Position numbers and translations under genes: made by a program. From Hoylesella loescheii (lineage in GTDB: Bacteria; Bacteroidota; Bacteroidia; Bacteroidales; Bacteroidaceae): a stretch of DNA of 64,000 nt. The stretch spans positions 248,001 through 312,000 of the forward strand of contig JADYUK010000001.1 in NCBI GenBank assembly GCA_021531755.1, in the 5' to 3' direction. This document shows, piece after piece, positions 1 to 7,773 of this stretch. The notes under the pieces were generated by a model. The model saw only the letters and a program-made list of their open reading frames with translations. It was not told where the DNA came from and ran no database searches. Every line of letters begins with the position of its first letter. Position 1 is the stretch's first letter.

Positions 1-1742
1 TTATCGTTCAGCGTGGCGTATGTCACTCCGTTGACGGTCGATGTGTCGCGGAGCTCCTTGAAAAAGGGTGCCTGATAGTAAAGGCCTGCCGCGAGGCGGT
101 ATGTGACATCGTGGTTGCTGCCCGGAGTGACTGCGAGCGAGACGCGTGGAGAGACGATAGACTCCCTGTTGAACGACCATCGCGCGAACCTCAGGCCGTA
201 GTTGAGCGTATAGAGCGTCATGTGGTCTGTGTCGCGCTCCCCGTCGCTGGTCCATCCTCCTGATGTGAAGCGCCAGCTGTCTTGTGCGAAGACTTCGAGG
301 CGTGTGGCGTCGAGGGTGTTGCGGGCATCGAGGTTGTATATCATCTGCAGTTCTGTGCCGTTGTGGGGCATGCTGTATCCTGCCGAGTCACGGTACTCGT
401 ACTCCCGTGAGCGCTCTGTTATATGCTCTTTCTTCAGTGTGAGCCCCATGAGCATGTCGTGTGTGCGTGTCTTGTGCCCAACAAGCGCCTTGGCTGCCAG
501 CACACGGGCTTTCAGACGGTTGCGTGTGTGCTCCATGTATGTGCCGACAGCGAGATTCTCTGACGTCTCGGTCTGGTCGAGCCAGTACTGTCCCTGAATA
601 TCGTATGCCTCGCGCTCGCTTGTGTAGAATGCTGAGCCGAGGATGGTGGCGTAGGTGTGGTCAGAGATATTGCGGCGTATGCCTAATGTCGCGGCGTATG
701 TGCGGAAGATATCCTTCTCCTTACCGTCGAAGTACACCCGGAATGACTTGACATTGTCCTGTGTGCCGAATGATGTCTCACGGTCGGAGGGGGTGAAGTT
801 ATAATGGTTCTCTGATATGTTCCCCAGCAGGTTTATCTCCCACCGTTTATTGGGGTTGTAGACAAGGTATGTCTGATAGTCAAGGAAGTCCGGGCTGTAC
901 TCGCCCTTGGTGTCGAGCGAGCCGAGCAGACCTCGTATTGTCTTGTAGCGGATGCCATTGCTCCATGCGAAACGTTTTGTGCTGAACCCCACAAAGGCGC
1001 TCCCTCCCATGAGGCTCGCTGTGATGTTGGCCTCAAATGTTGACGGACGGCGGTATTTTATATCAAGGGCTGATGACATCTTGTCGCCGTACTTGGCCTC
1101 ATAGCCGCCTGTGGAGAACCCGACGCTCTCCACCATGTCGGGGTTGATGACAGAGAGACCTTCCTGCTGGCCGCTCCGCACAAGGAACGGACGGTAGACC
1201 TCTATGTCGTTGATGTAGACGGAGTTCTCGTCGAACGCTCCGCCCCGCACGTTATACTGTGACGACAGCTCTGAATGAGTGGACACTCCCGCCTGTGTCT
1301 GTATCATGTCCTCCACGGCATTGCCTGTTATCGAGGCGCTCCGCCTTATATCCATGAGGCTTTCCGCTGACAGCTGCTCTGTTGATGATGTCTGGCGCCG
1401 CTTCTCTGTGACAACAACCTCGCCGAGCTGGTTGTCGCTGACGAGCTGCACCTGGAGGTTCAGCTGTCCCTTCGGCTTTCTCAAGACGCGTGTCTTGGTC
1501 TTATAGCCGACGGTGGAGAATCTCACGACGACGCTGTCAGAGGTATGCGCCGTGATCTTATAGTCGCCTTTGATGTTGGCGAATGTTACTGCCATCTCTG
1601 GCATGATGGTGATTGTGGCCATCTCCAGTCCGTCGCCATTCTCGTCGAGTACACGTCCTGTCAGAGTGAATGTCTGTGCCGTAATGCTCAGACAGCCTAA
1701 TAGGCAGACAATTATTGAAATCAAGCCTCTGTATATCGTCAT
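1..1742 (-). CDS. TonB-dependent receptor with carboxypeptidase-regulatory-like N-terminal domain (partial)
   Basis: The reading frame is open from an ATG at 1740-1742 to the window edge, so the C-terminal part of the barrel is missing. The first ~23 residues form a signal peptide ending in ITAQ. Next comes a carboxypeptidase-D regulatory-like beta-sandwich (TFTLTGRVLDENGDGLEMA onward), then a plug domain with QTQAGVSTHSELSSQYNVRG and GYEAKYGDKMSSALDIKY, then alternating barrel strands. These features are typical of Bacteroidetes outer-membrane receptors that import ligands with TonB/ExbBD energy. No SusD partner lies upstream within the window, so this looks like a stand-alone receptor rather than a glycan SusCD pair, although the downstream side is not visible. 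The substrate cannot be told from the sequence. Confidence 0.93.
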   Translation of the reverse strand, partial: MTIYRGLISIIVCLLGCLSITAQTFTLTGRVLDENGDGLEMATITIMPEMAVTFANIKGDYKITAHTSDSVVVRFSTVGYKTKTRVLRKPKGQLNLQVQLVSDNQLGEVVVTEKRRQTSSTEQLSAESLMDIRRSASITGNAVEDMIQTQAGVSTHSELSSQYNVRGGAFDENSVYINDIEVYRPFLVRSGQQEGLSVINPDMVESVGFSTGGYEAKYGDKMSSALDIKYRRPSTFEANITASLMGGSAFVGFSTKRFAWSNGIRYKTIRGLLGSLDTKGEYSPDFLDYQTYLVYNPNKRWEINLLGNISENHYNFTPSDRETSFGTQDNVKSFRVYFDGKEKDIFRTYAATLGIRRNISDHTYATILGSAFYTSEREAYDIQGQYWLDQTETSENLAVGTYMEHTRNRLKARVLAAKALVGHKTRTHDMLMGLTLKKEHITERSREYEYRDSAGYSMPHNGTELQMIYNLDARNTLDATRLEVFAQDSWRFTSGGWTSDGERDTDHMTLYTLNYGLRFARWSFNRESIVSPRVSLAVTPGSNHDVTYRLAAGLYYQAPFFKELRDTSTVNGVTYATLND

Positions 1743-2371
1743 GTTAATAATATTGGGGGGCTATTTGTTATTGTGACTTTGTTTTCTGTTGAATGAGGTG
1801 CTCATCAATTACATGGTCTCACCGTCATGATTGTCAATAATCAGTGGGGGAGCCATAAATATCATATCAAATAACGCTGGTTATATATGATTTATTGTGT
1901 GACAGGTCGTGATTTATCGAGAATTGTTGCTCATCCGGTGGTTACTCTCCGTGCTATTACTGTCCGGTAAATCGTCAGGACGAGAAACGGTAGGATAATC
2001 GTGGATATGGGGACAGTCATGCTTATCTTAACATGAGTAGGCTCGTCGTATTGTTAATGCCCACTATGTCAAGGACTTCAGAATGTTTACCAGAAAAGTA
2101 TCGTCTGAGTTTATAAACTGTTTGTCGGACGGTAAAGAAATCATATCTTGTGAAACTTTGCCTTGCAAAAACCGCACAATACGCAATTAACGGAAAACTT
2201 TCTGTTACATTCTGTTTTTCAGTAGATAAAAAATTGCACACAGCATTAGTGATGTGCGCATTTTTTGATAAAACATGCTTAATATACCTTAAAAGAATCT
2301 GTCTTCTGGAACAATCAATAAGAAAAACTAACTAACTTAGCGGTGTGAAAAGAACAGATTCTGAGCAGGCC
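1743..2371. other. Intergenic region between divergent genes
   Basis: About 630 bases between the minus-strand receptor and the plus-strand TPR/kor cluster. It holds one copy of the 40-bp ATTACTGTCCGGTAAAT element (1955-1994). TAACTTAG at 2333-2340 resembles a Bacteroidetes -7 box (TANNTTTG) for the TPR-kor genes, but no good -33 box accompanies it. Open frames on both strands between 2023 and 2335 have no recognisable protein features. Confidence 0.5.
1955..1994 (+). repeat. Copy 1 of the 40-bp TTACTGTCCGGTAA element
   Basis: ATTACTGTCCGGTAAAT is followed by a segment containing GTCAGGACGAGA and CGGTAGG. The same order of blocks occurs at 43455-43494 (plus) and 38766-38805 (minus), always between genes. 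No transposase is attached. It could be a remnant of an insertion-sequence end or a small non-autonomous repeat; the sequence alone does not decide. Confidence 0.6.
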
Positions 2372-2551
2372 ATGACGGCTGAGGAGTATTATAAAACGGG
2401 AAACGAATGGCGCAGGAAGGGTGATTACAAGAAAGCCCATGACTGTTATAGCGAGGCCATCGCTCTCGATCCTGACAGTCCCGCCGTCACTGCGCTCGAG
2501 ATGCTCGACAATATTATGTCTTTCTATTGTAAAGACTACTATAACCCATAA
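2372..2551 (+). CDS. Small TPR-repeat protein preceding the kor operon
   Basis: A 59-residue protein from the ATG at 2372. An in-frame GTG at 2345 would add nine residues and cannot be excluded. Residues ~3-40 form one tetratricopeptide-like helical hairpin: EEYYKTGNEWRRKGDYKKAH, then CYSEAIALDPDSPAV. The end is CKDYYNP. TPR hairpins mediate protein-protein contacts, so an accessory or assembly role for the adjacent oxidoreductase is plausible but inferred only from position. It lies 129 bases upstream of korD on the same strand. From memory, similar tiny TPR proteins precede this oxidoreductase in other Bacteroidales. Confidence 0.75.
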   Translation: MTAEEYYKTGNEWRRKGDYKKAHDCYSEAIALDPDSPAVTALEMLDNIMSFYCKDYYNP

Positions 2552-2680
2552 TAGAGGACACTGCAGGTATGGCCTATATGACCATTCTCCCCCAGACATG
2601 TCATCGGGGGGATGGAGAGGTGATGAGGGGCTGTACTGTCGTCATCATAATAATCATACAATCATACATAAGAAAAGCTT

Positions 2681-2908
2681 ATGAGCAACATTAAAGGAGC
2701 TGTCACGGTCAATGCTGAGCGCTGCAAGGGATGCTCGCTTTGTGTCGTGGCATGTCCGAAAGATGTCCTGGCCTTGGCAGAAAAGAAGGTCAATGTCAGC
2801 GGATACCGTTATGTGGAGGTTGTCACACCTGATGCTTGCATAGGGTGTGCCTCGTGTGCCATAGTGTGTCCTGACGCTTGCTTAACGGTTTATCGGAAGA
2901 AAGGCTGA
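2681..2908 (+). CDS. korD: 2-oxoacid:ferredoxin oxidoreductase, delta (ferredoxin-like) subunit
   Basis: A 75-residue protein with two 4Fe-4S cluster motifs of the bacterial ferredoxin type: CKGCSLCVVACPKDVL near the N-terminus and CIGCASCAIVCPDACL near the C-terminus. In this enzyme family the subunit carries electrons from the TPP-containing catalytic subunits to free ferredoxin during CoA-dependent oxidative decarboxylation of a 2-oxoacid. It is followed 11 bases later by korA, so the two are almost certainly co-transcribed. Substrate choice between 2-oxoglutarate and branched-chain 2-oxoacids cannot be settled from this subunit. Confidence 0.9.
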   Translation: MSNIKGAVTVNAERCKGCSLCVVACPKDVLALAEKKVNVSGYRYVEVVTPDACIGCASCAIVCPDACLTVYRKKG

Positions 2909-2919
2909 TTACAGAAAAA

Positions 2920-4002
2920 ATGGCAGAACAAGAAGTAATGTTGATGAAAGGCAATGAGGCTATAGCCCATGCCTGCATCAGGTGTGGAGCAGATGGCTAT
3001 TTCGGCTATCCTATAACACCTCAGAGTGAGATAATAGAGACCCTCGCCACGCTGAAGCCCTGGGAGACAACAGGTATGGTTGTGCTTCAGGCAGAGAGCG
3101 AGGTGGCTGCCGTCAATATGGTGTATGGAGGCGCCGGGGCTGGCAAGCGTGTCCTGACAACATCGTCAAGCCCGGGAGTAGCGCTCATGCAGGAAGGCAT
3201 TGCGTATATGGCTGGGGCTGAGTTGCCAGGCGTTATCGTCAATGTACAGCGTGGTGGTCCAGGGCTCGGGACAATACAACCATCACAGAGCGACTATTTC
3301 CAGGCGACACGAGGTGGCGGCAATGGTGACTATAATGTCATAGTACTCGCCCCTGCCTCGGTACAGGAGATGGCGGATTTTGTCGACCTCGCCTTTACAC
3401 TCGCCTTTAAGTACCGTAACCCAGCGATGATTCTCTCAGATGGTGTCATCGGGCAGATGATGGAACGTGTTGTGCTGCCTGAGCAGAAGCCACGCAGGAC
3501 AGAGGCTCAGATTATAGAAGAATGTCCATGGGCCACGACAGGACGGGACAGGACGAGACAACCGAACATCATAACATCCCTTGAGCTCAAGCCCGAGATA
3601 ATGGAACAGCGTAATCTGCACTTGCAGGAGAAATATGCCGAGATAAAGCGTAAGGAGGTCAGATACGAGAAATCACAATGTGATGATGCTGATTACGTCA
3701 TCGTGGCATTCGGAAGTGCCGCCCGCATAGCCGAGAAAGCCATAGAGGACGCACGCTCCCAAGGAATCAAGGCAGGGCTTTTCCGCCCTATAACGTTATG
3801 GCCATTCCCTTCGGCCGCCCTCGCCGAGACAGCAAAAGGCAAGCGTGGAGTGCTGGTGGCAGAGATAAACGCCGGGCAGATGATTGAAGATGTCAAGCTC
3901 GCCATAAACGGAGAAGAGCCAGTGGCCCATTTCGGACGACTTGGAGGCATAGTCCCCGAACCTGAGGAAATGATAGAGGCTATAGTCACAAACTTCAAAT
4001 AA
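2920..4002 (+). CDS. korA: 2-oxoacid:ferredoxin oxidoreductase, alpha subunit
   Basis: A 360-residue protein. The start was set at the ATG at 2920 (MAEQEVMLMKGNEAIAHACI); an upstream in-frame ATG at 2878 would overlap korD and adds nothing family-like. The N-terminal pyrimidine-binding domain shows GADGYFGYPITPQSEI and QAESEVAAVNMVYGGAGAGK, then TSSSPGVALMQEG. The C-terminal part has the transketolase-C-like fold (VIVAFGSAARIAEKAIEDA, GLFRPITLWPFP). Together with korB it forms the TPP-dependent catalytic core. It is tightly linked to korD and separated from korB by 354 bases. Confidence 0.92.
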   Translation: MAEQEVMLMKGNEAIAHACIRCGADGYFGYPITPQSEIIETLATLKPWETTGMVVLQAESEVAAVNMVYGGAGAGKRVLTTSSSPGVALMQEGIAYMAGAELPGVIVNVQRGGPGLGTIQPSQSDYFQATRGGGNGDYNVIVLAPASVQEMADFVDLAFTLAFKYRNPAMILSDGVIGQMMERVVLPEQKPRRTEAQIIEECPWATTGRDRTRQPNIITSLELKPEIMEQRNLHLQEKYAEIKRKEVRYEKSQCDDADYVIVAFGSAARIAEKAIEDARSQGIKAGLFRPITLWPFPSAALAETAKGKRGVLVAEINAGQMIEDVKLAINGEEPVAHFGRLGGIVPEPEEMIEAIVTNFK

Positions 4003-4356
4003 GCCTGAGCTGAGCATAAGGGGCTATGGTAGCCAAGATGATGCCCTACACGGAATCATCATTGTGGAGGATTCAGCTTGAAGTCGTGGGCTTTATCATG
4101 TCCCTGTACCCCATAAACTCTCCACCCCATAAACCCTCATAATCAGTAATAGCTTATTTATTACAGCGGGGTGCATTGCCCCCCTCAGACATAAGAAATA
4201 CAGGAAATAATACTGACCGGCAGCACATACTTTCCCAGCGTTCACGTCCCCATCCCCCTTATGGCAAAAAGCCAACAGGCTCTTTGCAGATGGCTATAGG
4301 AGAGGGATTATGAGCACTCAGAACAGGACAGGGAGGCTGCAAGAATATACTAATAA
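4003..4356. other. Intergenic spacer between korA and korB
   Basis: The spacer is unusually long for an operon. It contains a short near-direct repeat around 4108-4136 (CCCCATAAAC twice) and a G-run/C-run dyad near 4168-4186. A 16-codon open frame starts at 4310, preceded by AGGAGAGGG, and its stop overlaps the korB start codon as ATGA. No larger gene is visible. Confidence 0.5.
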
Positions 4357-5136
4357 ATGAACAACGATATAAAACAGCCAGAGAATCTGGTCTATGCCAA
4401 GCCAAAGCTGATGAACGACACCCCGATGCACTACTGTCCGGGCTGTTCACATGGACTTGTGCATAAGCTCGTCGCCGAGGTCGTAGAGGAGATGGGTATG
4501 GAAGACAAGTCCATAGGTGTCTGTCCCGTCGGATGCGCCGTGTTCGCCTACAGGTACATCGACATAGACTGGCAGGAGGCCGCACATGGCAGGGCGCTCG
4601 CTGTTGCCACGGCTATCAAGCGCCTGTGGCCAGACCGCCTTGTGTTCTCTTACCAGGGTGACGGCGACCTCGCTTGTATCGGGGCCTGTGAGACAATCCA
4701 TGCCCTCAATAGAGGCGAGAACATTGTCGCGATTTTCATAAACAACGCCATATACGGCATGACAGGCGGACAGATGGCTCCGACGACTCTTCTCGGACAA
4801 AAGACAGCGACATGCCCCTACGGCAGACAGCCTGATCTCCATGGCTATCCCCTCAACATAACAGAGCTGGCATCCCATCTCGAGGGGACATGCTATGTCA
4901 CAAGACAGAGCGTCGAGACAGTCGCCTCCATACGTAAGGCGAAGGCTGCAATACGCAAGGCGTTCGAGGCATCGATGAGAGGATGCGGCTCAAGCCTCGT
5001 GGAGATTGTGTCGACATGCAACAGCGGATGGAAACTGACGCCCGTTGAGGCAAACAAGTGGATGCAGGAGAATATGTTCAGGAAATATCCAAAGGGCGAC
5101 CTGAAGGACACTACGGGGTGTGAACAAAAAAAATGA
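4357..5136 (+). CDS. korB: 2-oxoacid:ferredoxin oxidoreductase, beta (TPP-binding) subunit
   Basis: A 259-residue subunit that binds thiamine pyrophosphate. The Mg/TPP signature is present: GDGDLACIGACETIHALNRG followed by NNAIYGMTGGQMAPTT. Near the N-terminus HYCPGCSHG and later GVCPVGCAVF supply the cysteines conserved in this family. The enzyme converts a 2-oxoacid plus CoA to acyl-CoA and CO2 with reduction of ferredoxin, which suits an anaerobe using the reductive or incomplete TCA branch. The length is typical of the KorB/VorA type. The C-terminus is polar (CEQKK). Confidence 0.93.
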   Translation: MNNDIKQPENLVYAKPKLMNDTPMHYCPGCSHGLVHKLVAEVVEEMGMEDKSIGVCPVGCAVFAYRYIDIDWQEAAHGRALAVATAIKRLWPDRLVFSYQGDGDLACIGACETIHALNRGENIVAIFINNAIYGMTGGQMAPTTLLGQKTATCPYGRQPDLHGYPLNITELASHLEGTCYVTRQSVETVASIRKAKAAIRKAFEASMRGCGSSLVEIVSTCNSGWKLTPVEANKWMQENMFRKYPKGDLKDTTGCEQKK

Positions 5137-5180
5137 ATATGCCTTGTTCAGACTGCGTCAGAGAGCGGCCTGCACTATTA

Positions 5181-5363
5181 CAAGTTAACAAGCTTAACGG
5201 GTTGACGTATTGACTGGGTTAACAAGTTGACGTGTTTGACGTGTTTGACGGGTTGACTGGTTGACTGGGTTGACGTGGTTGACGGGTAATCAAGTTGACA
5301 TGCACATGAGTAATGACTCGTCAACTCGTGAACTCGTGAACTATTGGCAAGTTATCAACTTGC
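5181..5363. repeat. GTTGAC-type simple repeat array and hairpin upstream of korC
   Basis: Between 5181 and 5300 the words GTTGAC, GTTAAC and TTGACG recur with an irregular spacing of about 7-10 bases. After a short gap, 5317-5343 carries CTCGTCAACTCGTGAACTC, roughly the opposite-strand version. GCAAGTT-ATC-AACTTGC forms a small hairpin at 5347-5363, just before korC. A similar array follows pfp (23291-23424). No coding potential is evident. Confidence 0.75.
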
Positions 5364-5397
5364 GGAACTTAATATATATAGATTAGACACACAAGAC

Positions 5398-5943
5398 ATG
5401 AAGAAAGAAATAATAATATCAGGTTTCGGAGGTCAGGGCGTCCTCTCCATGGGGAAGATACTGGCATATTCAGGTCTCATGGAGGGAAAGGAAGTGACTT
5501 GGATGCCAGCCTACGGACCGGAGCAGCGCGGTGGGACAGCCAATGTCACAGTCATCGTCAGCGACGAGCGGATATCGTCGCCTATCCTCAGCAAATACGA
5601 CATCGCCATTGTGCTTAACCAGCCATCGCTCGAGAAGTTTGAGCCAAAGCTGAAAAGCGGTGGGATACTTATCTATGATGGCTTCGGAATAATCAATCCG
5701 CCGACACGGAAGGATATATCCGTCTACCGTATCGATGCCATGGACAAGGCGGCAGAGATGAGGAATGGAAAGGTTTTCAATATGATTGTTCTCGGCGGAC
5801 TGCTGAAGGTCTGTCCCGTCGTCAGTCTCGATGGTCTCAACAAGGCCCTCTTCAAGACACTGCCCGAGAGACACCATAAGCTGATACCTCTGAATATGCA
5901 GGCAGTAGAGGAGGGAATCAAGATAATTGAGAGACTTGGCTGA
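5398..5943 (+). CDS. korC: 2-oxoacid:ferredoxin oxidoreductase, gamma subunit
   Basis: A 181-residue protein from the ATG at 5398. The in-frame upstream TTG at 5344 lies inside a repeat-derived hairpin and was not chosen. The start KKEIIISGFGGQGVLSMGKI has the glycine-rich motif of the gamma/VorC domain, followed by WMPAYGPEQRGGTANVTVIV, another family hallmark. In the complex this subunit packs against the alpha/beta core and contributes to CoA binding. It completes the delta-alpha-beta-gamma set and is followed by a long hairpin, so it is the last gene of the cluster. Confidence 0.92.
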   Translation: MKKEIIISGFGGQGVLSMGKILAYSGLMEGKEVTWMPAYGPEQRGGTANVTVIVSDERISSPILSKYDIAIVLNQPSLEKFEPKLKSGGILIYDGFGIINPPTRKDISVYRIDAMDKAAEMRNGKVFNMIVLGGLLKVCPVVSLDGLNKALFKTLPERHHKLIPLNMQAVEEGIKIIERLG

Positions 5944-6096
5944 ATGGGGCCCTGCCCCCCGCCGGAGCCCCATAGGCATCGATAATGCTATATGAAGAGT
6001 TCCCCTCCCCTCCCTCCTCAGACGAATGTAAGAGAGAGAGGGGCTGATGGCATGAGCCCGCGCGGGCTCCCCCACATGTATTCTGCATCCCTATAT

Positions 6097-6144
6097 AACA
6101 TCGGGAGAGACTGTATGGAAATCCATGCAGCCTCTCCCGATGTT
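6097..6144. terminator. Long hairpin between converging korC and the LptF/LptG-family gene
   Basis: The arms AACATCGGGAGAG (6097-6109) and CTCTCCCGATGTT (6132-6144) are perfectly complementary. The interior extends the pairing with CTG/CAG and ATGGA/TCCAT around a tiny loop, giving a nearly continuous 48-base stem-loop. There is no T-run directly after it on either strand, so it may act as a transcription barrier or mRNA 3'-end stabiliser rather than a textbook intrinsic terminator. Confidence 0.6.
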
Positions 6145-6274
6145 CCGTTCAATAGGGGGGGGATGTTTATTTGCCATTGCCCAGGGTGGGTTGTGGAAGC
6201 AGACCATGTGACAGCCCCAGGGTATGAGCATCGTGGGGCACGACAACCGTGGGGTGAATGTCAAGACACGGTAA

Positions 6275-6349
6275 GCTGCGCCGCTCATTGTGTCCGCATT
6301 CCTGTAGCACGATCCGCTGCGCCGGTCATTGTGGCGCATTCCTGTAGCA
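6275..6349. repeat. Tandem duplication at the 3' end of the LptF/LptG-family gene
   Basis: Two near-identical ~35-base blocks occur side by side: 6275-6309 and 6316-6349, both starting GCTGCGCCG and ending ATTCCTGTAGCA. The second block contains the last codons and stop (6326-6328) of the minus-strand permease. The first lies just past the stop, as if the terminal CYRN-coding segment had been duplicated and the outer copy left untranslated. Confidence 0.7.
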
Positions 6350-7573
6350 GACATATGCGACAATGGCGAACAGTATGTTCGGAATCCATGCGGCGAGCAT
6401 CGCTGGCATACCGGCATTGATGGAGAATGTGGCGGAGACTGTCTGCAGAAGTATGTACGCGAAGCTCAGCGCGAGTCCGATACCGAGATACATGCCCATA
6501 CCTCCTTTCCGTTTCCTGGACGACAGCGAGATGCCTATTGTCGTGAGTATGAACGATGCGAACGACGATGCGATACGCTTATGATATTCCACTTCATACT
6601 GTGCGATATTCTTCGAGCCGCGGTCTATCTGTTTGGAGATATACTCTTTCAGCTGTGGCGATGTGAAAGTCTCTTGCTGTCCTTTTGAGAAGACGAGGTC
6701 GATAGGCTCCATCTGTATCACTGTGTCACGCTCCACACCGCTTGTTATTATTTCGCGCATACCGTTCATCTTCCTTATTTTCCAGTTCTGCGCCTTCCAG
6801 TGGTATTTTGTGTCAGCTATTGTGTCATACTGTATCGACGAGGCTGTCATGTGTGATACGAGCCGCTTGTTCTCAAACTTGTCGAGACAGAATCCGAAGC
6901 CCTGCTTCCGTATGTTGTCATAGTGCTGTATATAGGCTATCACTCCGCGGTCCACCTGCAGTTGCACGTTGTCGGCTTGTGTGTTCTTGCGCTTGTTCTT
7001 ATACATAGCCTCAAAGTTCTGCTTCACTATGTTCCCCTTGGGTATGACATAGGCAGCAAGCCCGTATGACAAGGCGCTGATGAGCACACATGATATCATA
7101 TATGGCCGCATGAGGCGTTTGAAACTTACTCCGCTTGATATTATGGCGATTATCTCAGAGTTGCCCGCCATCTTCGATGTGAAGAATATCACGGCTATGA
7201 AGACAAACAGCGGGGAGAAGAGGTTGGCGTAGTATGGGATGAAGTTGGCGTAGTAGTCAAAGATTATGGCACGCCACGGCGCATGGAACTGTGTGAACTT
7301 CGACAGGTTGTCGTTGTAGTCGAAGACAATTGATATGGATATAATAAGCGCTATCGAGAATATGTATGTCCCGATGAACTTCTTTATGATATAGCGGTCA
7401 AGACGTTTCAGATACCTTAATGGCCATAGATACCGCAGGACACGGAGAAAACGCATCCATCTGAACCAATGGCGCAGCTTGCGCCCGATACGTGTCATAC
7501 GCAGGCCAAGACGGCGCATCGGACGGCGTTGGCGGTTATGTGTCTTTTTATGTGCCATGTTCTGTTCTGTCAT
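6326..7573 (-). CDS. LptF/LptG family permease (YjgP/YjgQ)
   Basis: A 415-residue integral membrane protein of the lipopolysaccharide exporter permease family. The N-terminal ~55 residues are very basic (MRRLGLRMTRIGRKLRHW). After YIIKKFIGTYIFSIAL the first transmembrane helix begins, three more helices lie by residue ~180, and a periplasmic jelly-roll domain (~190-320) precedes two C-terminal helices (FASFILTTIGISLSSRKRKG). In the known system two such permeases pair with LptB to pull LPS from the inner membrane. Whether this is the F- or G-type is not clear. It is the last gene of a lon-tgt-permease minus-strand set. Confidence 0.88.
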   Translation of the reverse strand: MTEQNMAHKKTHNRQRRPMRRLGLRMTRIGRKLRHWFRWMRFLRVLRYLWPLRYLKRLDRYIIKKFIGTYIFSIALIISISIVFDYNDNLSKFTQFHAPWRAIIFDYYANFIPYYANLFSPLFVFIAVIFFTSKMAGNSEIIAIISSGVSFKRLMRPYMISCVLISALSYGLAAYVIPKGNIVKQNFEAMYKNKRKNTQADNVQLQVDRGVIAYIQHYDNIRKQGFGFCLDKFENKRLVSHMTASSIQYDTIADTKYHWKAQNWKIRKMNGMREIITSGVERDTVIQMEPIDLVFSKGQQETFTSPQLKEYISKQIDRGSKNIAQYEVEYHKRIASSFASFILTTIGISLSSRKRKGGMGMYLGIGLALSFAYILLQTVSATFSINAGMPAMLAAWIPNILFAIVAYVCYRNAPQ

Positions 7574-7773
7574 TTTCTTCCCCTCCTTTGGTTATATGGT
7601 TGGCCTGAAGGCTTCCTGTATCTTTCATGCCCGAGCCATGTATGCTGGCCATATAATGAGGGGGATATGTTTTGCTTTGTTGTTGGGAGGGGGGAGGTGA
7701 GAATCATCACTCCTGGGGGGGAGTTCCCGTCTTATTCCTCGCCCCCGCCTTATTGTGGAGATATGCCGTTATC

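Noticed and set aside
2023..2335. Overlapping open frames on both strands upstream of the TPR gene
   Set aside because: No signal, domain or ribosome-binding context. A decayed mobile-element fragment is possible but could not be supported.
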